Source of the DNA: Mesorhizobium ventifaucium
GTDB lineage: Bacteria; Pseudomonadota; Alphaproteobacteria; Rhizobiales; Rhizobiaceae
DNA: 64,000 nt
Direction: 5' to 3'
Assembly: GCF_935822925.1 (NCBI RefSeq)
Contig: NZ_CAKXZS010000024.1
Span: 99,796 to 163,795 of the forward strand
This document shows positions 1 through 8,991 of the stretch, piece after piece. The notes below the pieces were generated by a model. It saw nothing but the letters and a program-made list of their open reading frames with translations, searched no databases and was not told where the DNA came from. Numbering within the stretch: position 1 is the stretch's first letter; each line of letters starts with the position of its first letter. The translations under genes were made by a program, and so were the position numbers.

Positions 1-4
1 GGTA

Positions 5-56
5 GCCCCCCAAGTGGGGGAGATGTCCGGCAGGACAGAGGGGGGCGCGAAGGATC
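5..56. repeat. partial copy of a palindromic intergenic element
   Basis: This stretch matches the right half of a longer element at 58804-58975: a C-run/G-run hairpin, then GAGATGTCCGGCAGGACAG, a G-run and AAGGATC. The two copies differ by about two extra bases here. The left half lies outside the window. It sits just beyond the stop codon of the minus-strand peroxidase gene, as expected for an element tolerated between genes. Confidence 0.7.
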
Positions 57-84
57 GCCACCGATCAGCCTTTATTCCGAGTCC

Positions 85-1314
85 TCACTCCGCCAGCGTC
101 TTCAAGAACGCCACCAGCGCCGCGCGCTCGCGGTCCGAAAGCTGCAGCGGGTGGACCTCGGATACACCCTCGACGCTTGCCAGCGCCTTCGAATAATGCG
201 CCACCACCTCCTCGAGCGAGGAAAACTGCCCGGCATGCATGTAGGGCGGACGGGTGGCGGCGCCGCGCAGCGACGGCGTCTTGTAGGCGCGGGCGAGTTC
301 CGGCCCGGCCTTGACCATGAAGCGCAGCTCGCCGCAGGCGCCGGCGTCGCCATCGCGAAACGCGCCGAAACAGTTGAACGGATCGGCCTCGACCTGCGCC
401 ACCGCGTCTATGCGGCCGCGATCCGCAGGCAGATTTGCCACCGGCGGCACGCCGGTGTTGTGAAAACCGCTGTCGGTGAAACGCGGCCCGGTATGGCACG
501 TCACGCAATTGGCCTTGCCGATGAACAGTTTTAGCCCGAGGATCTCCTCGGGCGAAAAGGCATCGTCGCCTTGCGGCAGCTGTATACCGGTAGCCAGCGC
601 AGCGGCGAACCGGTCGAAGCGCGTCTGCGGTGGCGCGATCGATCGCTCGAAGGCGGCGATCGCCTTGCCGATATTGGCGAAGACGCGGTTGACGTCCTCG
701 GCTTGCGCATCGGACATGGCATTCCAGGCAGCCTTCTCGGCATCGCTGCCGAGCGGACTGGCATTGGCCGGCACATTTGTAAGGTCGGGCAGCGGCCCGA
801 AGATGCGCTCGTAGCGCTCGCCGAATCGCGCCTTGATATAATGCGCGTAGGCGGTGCGGTTACCGGCCTGCTCCAGCGGATTTTCCAGCGGCGCCAGCGC
901 CTGCGCCCAGAGACTGTCGCGTCGCCCGTCCCAGAAGAACCATGCGTCATGCGCAACGCCGGCCAGCGGCATGGTGCGCCGGTTGGTGCGGCCGACACCG
1001 ACCGCTCGCGGCAGGTCGTCCTGGAACTGCCGGTCGATCTTGTGGCAGGTCGAGCAGGAAACCTTGCCGTCGCCGCTCATCCCGACGTCGAAAAACAGCG
1101 TCGCGCCGAGCGCGGCGGCGGCCGGCACGTCGCCGAAGCGGTTGGTGGTGTCGGCTTTCAGCGGTGGCAGCGCTGACAGTGCCAGCGAGGCGATGGTCTT
1201 CTTTTCGGCATCGGAAAACTCAGGCTTGCCGCAGCCGGCAAGCACAGCCATCGCCAGCAGCGCGAAAAGTCGCGAAAAGCGGTTCAACTTGCTCCAGCGC
1301 TCAGAGCAACACAT
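85..1314 (-). CDS. di-haem cytochrome c peroxidase / MauG-like lipoprotein
   Basis: 409-residue protein of the bacterial di-haem peroxidase (CcpA/MauG) family. Two c-type haem sites are visible, CSTCH at residues 87-91 and CVTCH at 270-274, in the two-domain spacing usual for the family. The N-terminus has a hydrophobic stretch ending in LAGC (Cys28), a lipobox, so the mature protein is probably a periplasm-facing lipoprotein. Members either reduce H2O2 with cytochrome c electrons or oxidise a protein or metal partner; the sequence does not tell which. The start overlaps the end of the upstream FixH-like gene by 14 bp, so the two are translationally coupled. Length is normal and both haem motifs are intact. 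Confidence 0.9.
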   Translation of the reverse strand: MCCSERWSKLNRFSRLFALLAMAVLAGCGKPEFSDAEKKTIASLALSALPPLKADTTNRFGDVPAAAALGATLFFDVGMSGDGKVSCSTCHKIDRQFQDDLPRAVGVGRTNRRTMPLAGVAHDAWFFWDGRRDSLWAQALAPLENPLEQAGNRTAYAHYIKARFGERYERIFGPLPDLTNVPANASPLGSDAEKAAWNAMSDAQAEDVNRVFANIGKAIAAFERSIAPPQTRFDRFAAALATGIQLPQGDDAFSPEEILGLKLFIGKANCVTCHTGPRFTDSGFHNTGVPPVANLPADRGRIDAVAQVEADPFNCFGAFRDGDAGACGELRFMVKAGPELARAYKTPSLRGAATRPPYMHAGQFSSLEEVVAHYSKALASVEGVSEVHPLQLSDRERAALVAFLKTLAE

Positions 1315-1795
1315 TGAACACCACCGTGTCTGATCCGGCCGCCGCGGAAATGGCGAAATGCAGCTGCCACAATCCGCTCATTGTGAATTTTACTCCGCCG
1401 ATGCGATAGCGGCCATCGCCCAGATAATCGGTTGCCTGCGGGCTGGTCGGCAGTCCGTGCCTGTGCTGCGGCATGCCGCCGGAAATCGTGATCGCAGCGC
1501 CCTCCACCGGGGTGCCGGCATTTGTCCTCAGGGTCAGCAGCCAGGATTGCAGTTCGCCCTGCCTGACAACGCCCCGCTCCGGCTCGAAACTGGTTACAAA
1601 CAGGCCGTTCGCCGTCTTTTTCGAACGAGCAATCTCGGAGCCGGCAGGCCGAGGCGATTGCGGCGCGGTCAGATAGACGGCGGCGAGAATGCCGGCCAGC
1701 AAGGCAGCCAGGCCAAGACCTGCCAGAACATAACGCCATAACGATGCCAAACCGTTTCCACTTCCGGAGATAACGTCTCGCTGGGCAGATCGCAT
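1301..1795 (-). CDS. FixH/YtkA-like membrane-anchored periplasmic protein
   Basis: About 164 residues from the ATG at 1795. One transmembrane segment (roughly residues 17-35 of this form) is followed by a periplasmic beta-rich domain with a GMPQHRHGLPT segment, the His/Met signature of FixH/YtkA-like domains that are often linked to copper or haem enzyme assembly. It directly precedes and overlaps the di-haem peroxidase gene, so it may help maturation or metal loading of that enzyme (inference). The reading frame stays open to 1912, but the added residues look non-coding; GGAGG abuts the ATG at 1795, closer than ideal, so the start is not certain. Confidence 0.7.
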   Translation of the reverse strand: MRSAQRDVISGSGNGLASLWRYVLAGLGLAALLAGILAAVYLTAPQSPRPAGSEIARSKKTANGLFVTSFEPERGVVRQGELQSWLLTLRTNAGTPVEGAAITISGGMPQHRHGLPTSPQATDYLGDGRYRIGGVKFTMSGLWQLHFAISAAAGSDTVVFNVLL

Positions 1796-1881
1796 CCTCC
1801 GCGCAGCTGAGAAAAAAACCTCCATGGCCAAACATGGCGCTGCCGCTCGCAAAAAGCTACAGCACCGGGTCTTGGTTTTTG

Positions 1882-1929
1882 TGCATGTCGTTATCCCAAA
1901 ACCGCTGCGCAAGGTTTTGGGCGAGATGC
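1882..1929. repeat. rhizobial palindromic repeat, copy 1
   Basis: Palindrome with the stem CCCAAAACC (1895-1903) and GGTTTTGGG (1913-1921) around GCTGCGCAA, framed by TGCATGTCG and CGAGATGCA. An inverted second copy is at 53336-53384. It lies in the divergent gap between the FixH-like gene and kdgK, and it ends about 16 bp upstream of the kdgK start, so it would sit in the kdgK leader if that gene starts upstream. Confidence 0.8.
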
Positions 1930-1945
1930 AGCAGGAGAGAGATTC

Positions 1946-2866
1946 ATGACAGGAAAAGGCGTCGCCTCGATCGGTGAATGCATGCTCGAACTTTCAGGCC
2001 AGGCCGGGCCGAACTGGCACATGGGTTTTGCTGGCGACACGTTCAATACGCTGTGGGCACTGCATGCGCTGAGCGGCAACCGGCCCGCGACCTACGTGTC
2101 GGCCTTCGGCGACGACCCGTTCTCGCGCGACCAGATTGCTTTCTTCGCGCAAAACGGTATCGGCATCGGCGCCAGCCCGATCATAGCAGGCGCACGGCCC
2201 GGTCTCTATGCGATCACACTGACCGGCGCCGAACGCTCTTTCACCTACTGGCGCGGCGATGCGGCCGCAAGGCAGCTTGCCTCCAACGCGGCCGCTTTGG
2301 CGAAAAGCCTTGAAAATCAGGCGCTTGTTTACTTTTCCGGAATCACTTTGGCAATTCTGGACGACGCCTCGCGCAAGACACTTTTGGCGGCGGTGGCCAA
2401 GGCGCGCGCCGCCGGCTCGCTTGTCGCCTTCGATCCCAATTATCGGCCGCGGCTGTGGCGCCGGCGCGAGGAAGCACAGACCGCGATCCTCGATGCGCTG
2501 GCAGTCACTGACATCGCGCTGCCGACCTTTCCCGACGAGCAGATGCTGTTCGGCGACTCAGCGCCGCAAAAAACCGCGGAACGGCTGGGAAAGCTGGTCG
2601 GCGAAGTCGTCCTCAAGAACGGCGAGGAGCCGGCGCTGATCGCCGCAAACGGAACCCTGCAACCCGTTCCGGCCGTGCATGTCGCCGCCCCGGTCGACAC
2701 CACCGGCGCCGGCGATTCCTTCAATGGCGCCTATCTCGCCGCCCGGCTTGCCGGCCATGCCCCGACCGATGCGGTGCTGCGCGCGCATCGCGTCGCCGCG
2801 GCCGTCGTTCAGGTGCGCGGCGCGCTGGCGCCATTCGAGACGTTAAGGGCCGCGTTCGAGGATTAG
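1946..2866 (+). CDS. kdgK: PfkB-family sugar kinase, probable 2-keto-3-deoxygluconate kinase
   Basis: 306-residue ribokinase/PfkB-fold kinase. It begins with the usual GECMLEL strand, has a GFAGDTFNT substrate-binding segment near residue 29, and ends with the family signature DTTGAGDSF near residues 250-258, where Asp is the catalytic base and GAGD forms the anion hole. The GDTFN segment and overall length fit KdgK, which phosphorylates 2-keto-3-deoxygluconate to KDPG for the Entner-Doudoroff aldolase. AGGAGAG lies 7 bases upstream of the ATG. The gene is monocistronic and converges on the methyltransferase gene. A decayed copy of its last codons lies at 31728-31780. Substrate choice among PfkB kinases is inferred. 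Confidence 0.85.
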   Translation: MTGKGVASIGECMLELSGQAGPNWHMGFAGDTFNTLWALHALSGNRPATYVSAFGDDPFSRDQIAFFAQNGIGIGASPIIAGARPGLYAITLTGAERSFTYWRGDAAARQLASNAAALAKSLENQALVYFSGITLAILDDASRKTLLAAVAKARAAGSLVAFDPNYRPRLWRRREEAQTAILDALAVTDIALPTFPDEQMLFGDSAPQKTAERLGKLVGEVVLKNGEEPALIAANGTLQPVPAVHVAAPVDTTGAGDSFNGAYLAARLAGHAPTDAVLRAHRVAAAVVQVRGALAPFETLRAAFED

Positions 2867-2906
2867 AACCGCCAACCGCCGACAACCTTGCAGCCCAAGG
2901 CGGTCG

Positions 2907-3944
2907 CTATCCGCGCTTTTTGATGACGCCGTAGAGGACGTTGCGGTTCTCGCCAAAGAACACCTGCGCCTCGACGGTGTTTCGGTCGACGCTGGCATTG
3001 ATGATGTTCCACATATCGGCCTCCGACCGCAGCAGCAACACCCAGTCCATGAACGTCTCCCAATACCCGGCGTCAGGATTGCCCTCCGCATAGTTCGCGA
3101 ACAGGAACGTCCCGTTCGGCTTCAACATCTGCAGGCAGGTTTTCGTGAGCTTCACGGCGACGTTGTGCGCAAGGTAGTCGTAAAGGCCGGAGGCATAGAT
3201 GAAGTCGAACTTGCCAAGCTTGTGGCCCCTCGTGAGCATGGTTCGCACCGAGCCGTCGATGGCCTCTACCGCAGTGCCCTGAAAGTCGCGCGTGATCAAT
3301 CCAACGCTCTGAGGATCCTGATCGAGCGCAACCCAGCGCTTGAGACGGCCCTCCCGCAAGGCGGCCGACCGATTGGCCTCCCTTAAATGGCCGGCCGCAA
3401 TCGCCAAAACCTCGGCTTGCGGTCCATTCCTGGTCGCGATCTCATCGACATATCGCGTTAAAAGATCGCGTCGTTCTCGTGCCGCGATGGACGACGGCAC
3501 ATCCTTGGTATGGCTATAGAGCGCCTTGCCGGTTTCCGAGGCGTTTGCCACGCTGTCGGCCACGTTCGGATCGCAATAGATGTAGTCGAGCAACTGGGCG
3601 TCGCCGGAATAACCTCTGGGCTTGTTATGGGACCACCGCGTGAGCGGATCCTCAAGAAAGTACTCCAGGACCGGGTGGTTCTGCACTAACGGTATCAATG
3701 CCTGCCAGACGTCGGGATGAACCTTGGAACGCGTCGCGCTGAGGTACGACGTCACACGACGAATGATCTCGGCGGGGTCCTTTCGTTGCTCGATTTGCTG
3801 GTGTGTGGTGTGGAGAATGAGCGCAAGCTCGACGCGAGCGGTTTCGAACGCTTCGCTATGAGGCTCGAGCTTTTTTCGAGGGAGACTGGCGGTGATCATC
3901 TCGGCAGTAATCAAACTTTTGCCATCGAGGATGGTTGCCACCAC
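2907..3944 (-). CDS. class I SAM-dependent methyltransferase
   Basis: 345-residue cytoplasmic protein. An alpha-helical N-terminal third is followed by a Rossmann methyltransferase domain with a motif-I-like VLAIAAGHLREAN strand-loop and a motif-IV-like KFDFIYASGLYDYL. The arrangement recalls proteins annotated as 3-hydroxypalmitate methyl ester biosynthesis (PhcB-like) methyltransferases, but I cannot confirm the substrate. The GTG start has GGAG upstream. It is divergent from the GGDEF-EAL gene across about 280 bp, so co-regulation with cyclic-di-GMP signalling is possible (inference). No truncation is seen. Confidence 0.75.
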   Translation of the reverse strand: MVATILDGKSLITAEMITASLPRKKLEPHSEAFETARVELALILHTTHQQIEQRKDPAEIIRRVTSYLSATRSKVHPDVWQALIPLVQNHPVLEYFLEDPLTRWSHNKPRGYSGDAQLLDYIYCDPNVADSVANASETGKALYSHTKDVPSSIAARERRDLLTRYVDEIATRNGPQAEVLAIAAGHLREANRSAALREGRLKRWVALDQDPQSVGLITRDFQGTAVEAIDGSVRTMLTRGHKLGKFDFIYASGLYDYLAHNVAVKLTKTCLQMLKPNGTFLFANYAEGNPDAGYWETFMDWVLLLRSEADMWNIINASVDRNTVEAQVFFGENRNVLYGVIKKRG

Positions 3945-4227
3945 AGAACTCCATAATCACATTTAACTAGATATCGTTACATATTGCGTAAAATTTTATC
4001 TTTGCCAAGCCGCATCTCCGGCATTTTAGCGGTGTCGTTAATTTCCCGCCAACCATGCTAGGTCTTTGGACGCTTCGCGGTGCGGAATCCGGATACGAGT
4101 TAACGAAAACCTATTTGCGCGACTGCATATTGTTTGCGAGGCGCCGCAATCGCTGTCGCGCCCGAGGAGTCGGCCGGCGTTGGGGGCAGAAGCTAGAAAT
4201 GAGTTCGGAATACAAAGCCCCGTTCAA

Positions 4228-6249
4228 ATGGGGTTTAGCGTGACGAACGAATGCGCGTCATCCGCATTGGCCGATATGGTCCATGCGGAACCGCTTGAGC
4301 TGCGGTACGAGCCGCGGTCCGACGAGCTCCGCAGCCTCTACTGGGAGGAAGGCCAAGCGAAGCGAAGGATGGACGCCAGGCCGGGGCTTTGGATCGCCGT
4401 CGCCATCTATCTGCTGTTTTCGGCAACGGATCTGCTGCTGATTCCGGATGTGGCAATCTATACGATCACGGCGCGCTTCGCGGTCGGAGTGACTGCACTC
4501 TTGATCCTGGAAGCACAACTTCGCCGGGGGGTCGGAACGGAATGGATTGACGTGACTTGCGCCGCGGCCATCATCTTTGGCTATGTTGGTTGGTTGTGCC
4601 CGGCGGTTATGGGTGCGGACAAGGAAAGCGTCTCTTATTATATGGTCTTCGGTACTATCTTCATGATGGGCGCCAATCTTTTCTTCACATTCAGGTTTAA
4701 TCTATCCATTGTAACTTCTGCTATAATCTTGTGTATATTATACACCGTGAACTATTTCGTACCTTCTACGCTAACATACAAAATAGTATTAGGAATTTTT
4801 TACATTTCGTGTTTCATATTCACGTCGTATGTAAACTGGAGGTTGAACGAGGAACGTTACAACGTCTTCCTGAACGCCTTGGAAGCTAAAATCCAGCACA
4901 AGGAGGCCACCGAGCGCGGACAGGCGCTGTTGAATCTGTCGAGAACCGATCCGCTTACGGGTCTGGAGAATCGGCGGGCGATTGACGAGAAGCTGCGCGA
5001 CTACTGGATTGACTGGCAAAGGTCTGGCAGCGGTTTTGTGGCGATCCTCATCGACGTGGACTTCTTCAAAAGGTTCAATGACTATTACGGACATCAAGAA
5101 GGCGACCGCTGCCTGATTCTTGTCGCCAATGCCCTTGCCGATATGATTAAGCAGCACAATGGCTCAATCGGCCGCTACGGCGGTGAGGAATTCATTGTCC
5201 TGGCTCGCATGGAGAAAAGAGAACAGGTCGCGGATATTGCCGAAGCCATTCGAAGCACGGTGGAGAACCTCGCGCTTCCCCACGAGCAGCGCAGAGACGG
5301 TATCTCGGTTGTGACGGTGAGCGTTGGCGCTGCACTCACCAGGGCGCAGATTGGCGCCAAGCTGGAAAAAATCATCCACGAGGCCGATCGCGCCCTCTAT
5401 CTGGCAAAAGCAGGCGGTCGAAATTGTACCTGGCTGTTCGATCCAAACGATCCCCAGAGCAGCGACGAGAGCGAGAATATTGCTGCTTTGCTGAAGATTG
5501 CGATTGGCCAGGATCTCGTTTCACTCGTCTATCAGCCTATCCAGAATGTCGCGTCGGGCCGAGTTGAAGCCGTCGAGGCTCTGATGCGCCTCAAAATGCT
5601 GGACGGTACATCGGTTCCGCCGAGCCTGTTCATTCCCGTCGCGGAACGAACTGGCGCGGTCCTGGCGCTCGGGCGCTGGGCAATAAGGACAGTGTGCACT
5701 GAGCTTCTGGCGGACGATCACATCGGTGTCGTCAGCGTCAACGTCTCTCCAATTCAGCTCAAGACGCCCGGCTTCGCGGCTTCTGTTGCCACCATTTTGA
5801 GCGAGACCGGCGTACCCGGCAGCAGGCTGGCCTTCGAAATCACCGAAGGGCTGGAGATGGAGATGCACTCCGGCATCCTTCGCTGCATCAGCGACCTGAA
5901 GCTGCTGGGGGTCAGGGTATGGCTTGATGACTTCGGGACCGGCTTCGCGGGCCTCTCATGGCTTCGTCTCATCGATTTCGATACGGTGAAGATCGACCGC
6001 TCGTTCCTGCATGACTGCGGCACTCCAAGGGGCAAGGCAATGCTGCAGGACATTATTGCCCTGGTGCGAAATCGCGGCCATAAAATCCTGGTCGAGGGGG
6101 TGGAAACCGACGAGCAGTTGGCCCTTATCCGCGAATTCGACATCGATAAAATCCAGGGCTTTCACGTCGGCCGACCTGCTCCCGCCGCCAGTTTCCGCAC
6201 CAAACCGGCCACCTACAAACGCACATTGTCGATCGTTAAGTCGGCATGA
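4228..6249 (+). CDS. membrane GGDEF-EAL protein (diguanylate cyclase/phosphodiesterase)
   Basis: About 673 residues from the ATG at 4228. A 5-6 helix membrane region (about residues 45-220) leads to a GGDEF domain with an intact RYGGEEF active site near 315-321 and then an EAL domain with all main signatures: EALMRL, NVSPIQL, ITEGLE, DDFGTG, KIDRSF, VEGVET and QGFHVGRPAP. Both synthesis and hydrolysis of cyclic-di-GMP are therefore possible. The frame is open upstream to 4066, but those codons look non-coding; a GTG at 4240 is an alternative start. DNA for the membrane region around 4700-4800 is distinctly AT-rich. The gene is divergent from the methyltransferase gene. Confidence 0.92.
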   Translation: MGFSVTNECASSALADMVHAEPLELRYEPRSDELRSLYWEEGQAKRRMDARPGLWIAVAIYLLFSATDLLLIPDVAIYTITARFAVGVTALLILEAQLRRGVGTEWIDVTCAAAIIFGYVGWLCPAVMGADKESVSYYMVFGTIFMMGANLFFTFRFNLSIVTSAIILCILYTVNYFVPSTLTYKIVLGIFYISCFIFTSYVNWRLNEERYNVFLNALEAKIQHKEATERGQALLNLSRTDPLTGLENRRAIDEKLRDYWIDWQRSGSGFVAILIDVDFFKRFNDYYGHQEGDRCLILVANALADMIKQHNGSIGRYGGEEFIVLARMEKREQVADIAEAIRSTVENLALPHEQRRDGISVVTVSVGAALTRAQIGAKLEKIIHEADRALYLAKAGGRNCTWLFDPNDPQSSDESENIAALLKIAIGQDLVSLVYQPIQNVASGRVEAVEALMRLKMLDGTSVPPSLFIPVAERTGAVLALGRWAIRTVCTELLADDHIGVVSVNVSPIQLKTPGFAASVATILSETGVPGSRLAFEITEGLEMEMHSGILRCISDLKLLGVRVWLDDFGTGFAGLSWLRLIDFDTVKIDRSFLHDCGTPRGKAMLQDIIALVRNRGHKILVEGVETDEQLALIREFDIDKIQGFHVGRPAPAASFRTKPATYKRTLSIVKSA

Positions 6250-6580
6250 ATAGCGGCGGAGCGACCTGAGCCCTGCAAGCGATCGTCGCCGCTTCCCTCA
6301 GCAATGTCCAACCAGATCCATGCGGTGCCGCCAGCGAAGCGACCGCTAAGGTCACGCTCATAGGAGCGACTACCGCCCGTTGATCGCCTTACGCATCCCC
6401 GCCGACTCCGGCGCCATGAAGTTAGGCGAACGCGATGATCCGCTGGTCGCCCGGATAGGCAGCACGTTCGGCGGCGGCCACCGAACCCGACTATAACAGT
6501 CGGAGCACGATCATCCCATAGCTCGCCTGCAACCATTGCGAATATGGACACAGTGCATAGGTAGGACTACTGTCCATCTA
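6250..6580. other. intergenic region upstream of the copper operon, with an inverted repeat
   Basis: 330 bp without a convincing gene. The only structure seen is an inverted repeat ATGGACA (6544-6550) / TGTCCAT (6571-6577) separated by 20 bp and ending three bases before the first ATG of the copper operon. It could be a regulator site or a leader hairpin. No clear -35/-10 pair or known copper-regulator box could be assigned. Confidence 0.4.
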
Positions 6581-6916
6581 ATGAGCAAGCTCGTTCGCAT
6601 CCTCGCTGTCGTGTTCCTAGCGGCCTTCGCCGCGGGCACAGCGGCGCACGCGGCGGCTTCGACCGACATGTTCCTGAAGATGTCCATGTCGGGCATGGAC
6701 GGGGACATGCCCGACTGCCAGGACTGTCCCGGCGATGACGGCCAGACGTCGGCATGCGACCAGTTCTGCGTTACCTCGCTTGTCGCGATCTGCACGCCTG
6801 CGGCGGCCGAGCTACCGCATTTCGCGGGCATCGTATCTTTGCCTCCCGGAGCACCGTCCGACGGCCGCACCGGTCCGCCTGAGCCCTATCCTCCCCGAAC
6901 CACCTTCCTGAGCTGA
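6581..6916 (+). CDS. small secreted Met/Cys-rich protein heading the copper operon
   Basis: 111 residues from the ATG at 6581. A Sec signal peptide (about residues 1-22, ending AHA) precedes a mature part rich in Met, Asp and Cys, with an MSMSGMDGDMPDCQDC stretch that could bind Cu(I). I do not recognise a named family; DUF2946-like periplasmic proteins look similar. It is followed by a multicopper oxidase gene in the same direction, so a role in periplasmic copper handling is inferred. No good Shine-Dalgarno site precedes the ATG, and an inverted repeat ends three bases before it, so either the mRNA is nearly leaderless or the start is wrong. Confidence 0.65.
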   Translation: MSKLVRILAVVFLAAFAAGTAAHAAASTDMFLKMSMSGMDGDMPDCQDCPGDDGQTSACDQFCVTSLVAICTPAAAELPHFAGIVSLPPGAPSDGRTGPPEPYPPRTTFLS

Positions 6917-6994
6917 CACGGCCGCGGCATCCGCTCGCGACCGACCCGTCGACGCGCCCGGCTACGTCCGCGCGTCACAAGAGCCTATTCCGGG

Positions 6995-8491
6995 ATGGTT
7001 GATCCAATGCTCTATCCACGTGTGCCGGCGCTGACGCGTCGAACCTTCCTCGCATCGGCCGCCGCGGTTTCGGCGGGCGTGGTGCTTCCACCGCAATCCG
7101 ACGCCGCCGCAGGCCTTCGCGAGTTCCGGATCCGCGCCGGACCGGGACGCGCCCAGATCGCGCCAGAGCCGCATGGCGATACCCCCATCTGGTGCTATGA
7201 CGGCAGCCTGCCCGGTCCGGAAATTCGCATCCGCCTGGGAGAACGCCTGCGGGTCGCGGTCGAGAACAAACTCGACGAAGAGACGACCGTGCACTGGCAC
7301 GGTTTGCGAGTCCCTAACGCGATGGACGGCGTGCCGCACCTCACGCAGGCGCCGATCGCGCCCGGCGAGACCTTTGCCTACGAGTTCGATGCCGTCGACG
7401 CAGGCACCTTCTGGTACCATCCGCACCATCGCAGTTTCGAGCAGGTCGGCAGAGGCCTCTACGGCCCGCTGATCGTGGAGGAAGCCGATCCCGTCCGGGT
7501 CGACCGCGAAGTCACATGGGTGCTGTCCGACTGGCGGCTGACCAAAACCGCCGAGATGCGGGAAGACTTCGGCAACCGCCATGACATGATGCACAACGGC
7601 CGGGTCGGAAACACGGTCACGATCAATGGCCGCGTGCGAGATGTCTTTCAGGTGCGAAAGGGAGAACGCATCCGGCTGCGGCTGATCAACGCCGCGAACG
7701 CCCGCATTTTCGGCCTCGACTTCGGGAACCATCAGCCTGCCGTCATTGCGCTGGACGGGCAGCCAGTGGAGCCGCATGCGCCGGAAGGCGGGCTGGTCGT
7801 GCTGGGGCCCGCGATGCGCGCGGACCTCATCCTCGACATGACGGCTGACGCCGGAAGCCGGGTTTCCGTGATCGACCGCTTCTACGAGGGCCTCGAATAC
7901 CGCCTGGTCGACCTAGCCTATTCCGATAATCCGCTCAGGCAGGCGGCTCCGGACTGGCCTGTCGCTCTCCCGCCCAACCCGCTGCCGGAGCCGGACCCTG
8001 CATCGGCCGTCCGGCACGAGGTCACCTTCAACGGCGGCATGATGGGAGCCATGGTCATGCAGGAGATGGGCGGCAGCATGGGCAACAGAGGCGAGGGATC
8101 CTCCGGCGCGATGGGCGGCAGCATGGGCAACTTGGGGGGCACGATGAACATGATGCATTCCGGCGGCATCTGGTTCATCAACGGAGTCGCGGCGGAAGGC
8201 CACGTCATGGACCCGATGCTGACGCTTGCGCAGGACAAGAGCCATGTCATCGCGATGACTAACGCGACGGCCTGGCATCATCCGATCCACCTGCACGGCC
8301 ATTCCTTCCGGGTGATCTCCCGGAACGGCAAATCGACGCGCCACCGCGAGTGGCAGGACACGGTACTCATGTCGCCACGCGAGCGGGTGGAGATCGCATT
8401 CGTTGCCGACAATCCGGGCGACTGGATGCTCCATTGCCACATACTCGAACACCAGGCTGCCGGCATGATGGGCGTCTTCCGCGTCGCCTGA
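6995..8491 (+). CDS. multicopper oxidase, CopA/CueO-like, Tat-exported
   Basis: 498-residue three-cupredoxin oxidase. The twin-arginine motif RRTFL at residues 15-19 indicates folded export. All four copper-binding blocks are present: HWHG near 99, WYHPHHR near 141, HPIHLHGHSF near 430 and HCHILEHQAAGM near 481, so type 1, 2 and 3 copper sites should form. A Met/Gly-rich insert (about residues 345-390, repeated GGSMGN) resembles the Met-rich Cu(I)-oxidation region of CueO/CopA. The likely role is oxidation of periplasmic Cu(I) to the less toxic Cu(II). It is the main enzyme of the operon, followed 26 bp later by the DUF411 gene. An alternative start is at 7007. Confidence 0.93.
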   Translation: MVDPMLYPRVPALTRRTFLASAAAVSAGVVLPPQSDAAAGLREFRIRAGPGRAQIAPEPHGDTPIWCYDGSLPGPEIRIRLGERLRVAVENKLDEETTVHWHGLRVPNAMDGVPHLTQAPIAPGETFAYEFDAVDAGTFWYHPHHRSFEQVGRGLYGPLIVEEADPVRVDREVTWVLSDWRLTKTAEMREDFGNRHDMMHNGRVGNTVTINGRVRDVFQVRKGERIRLRLINAANARIFGLDFGNHQPAVIALDGQPVEPHAPEGGLVVLGPAMRADLILDMTADAGSRVSVIDRFYEGLEYRLVDLAYSDNPLRQAAPDWPVALPPNPLPEPDPASAVRHEVTFNGGMMGAMVMQEMGGSMGNRGEGSSGAMGGSMGNLGGTMNMMHSGGIWFINGVAAEGHVMDPMLTLAQDKSHVIAMTNATAWHHPIHLHGHSFRVISRNGKSTRHREWQDTVLMSPRERVEIAFVADNPGDWMLHCHILEHQAAGMMGVFRVA

Positions 8492-8517
8492 CCAATCCCT
8501 CGAAAGGAGAACCGAAA

Positions 8518-8958
8518 ATGCGTACTATCCTGAATGCCGTCGCCCTCGCTTCCTTCGTCTGGGCTGCCGTCCCGGCGCTCGCGGGCGAGAAGGACGTCAC
8601 CCTCTACAAGAACCCGCAGTGCGGCTGCTGCGAAGGCTATGCCGAGTACCTGCGGGAGAACGGCTTCACCGTCACCAGCAAGGCCACCCACGACCTCGCC
8701 GAGATGAGCCGCGAGGCAGGCATTGCGGACGAGTTCCAGGGCTGCCACCTGTCGTTCGTGGATGGCTACGTCGTCAGCGGCCACGTCCCCGTCGGCACGG
8801 TCAAGAAGCTGCTCACGGAGCGGCCCGACGTCAAGGGCGTGACGCTGCCCGGCATGCCAATGGGCTCGCCGGGAATGAGCGGCACCAAGGAAGGTCCGTT
8901 CGAGATGCTGGAGATCACCAAGTCTGGCAGCGTGGGCGGCGTATACGCGCGGGAATAG
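8518..8958 (+). CDS. DUF411 periplasmic metal-binding protein
   Basis: 146 residues with a clear signal peptide (ending ALAG). The mature part has the DUF411 hallmark YKNPQCGCCEGY, with three closely spaced cysteines suited to Cu(I) binding, then the family block VDGYVVSGHVP and a Met-rich tail (GMPMGSPGMSG). DUF411 proteins regularly sit beside copper oxidases and efflux systems and are thought to be periplasmic copper carriers. AAAGGAG lies 9 bases before the ATG at 8518; the frame is open further upstream but there overlaps the oxidase gene. Second enzyme-linked member of the copper operon. Confidence 0.9.
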   Translation: MRTILNAVALASFVWAAVPALAGEKDVTLYKNPQCGCCEGYAEYLRENGFTVTSKATHDLAEMSREAGIADEFQGCHLSFVDGYVVSGHVPVGTVKKLLTERPDVKGVTLPGMPMGSPGMSGTKEGPFEMLEITKSGSVGGVYARE

Positions 8959-8991
8959 GCTGCAACGATACGAGGAAAGGAACCGACAACG

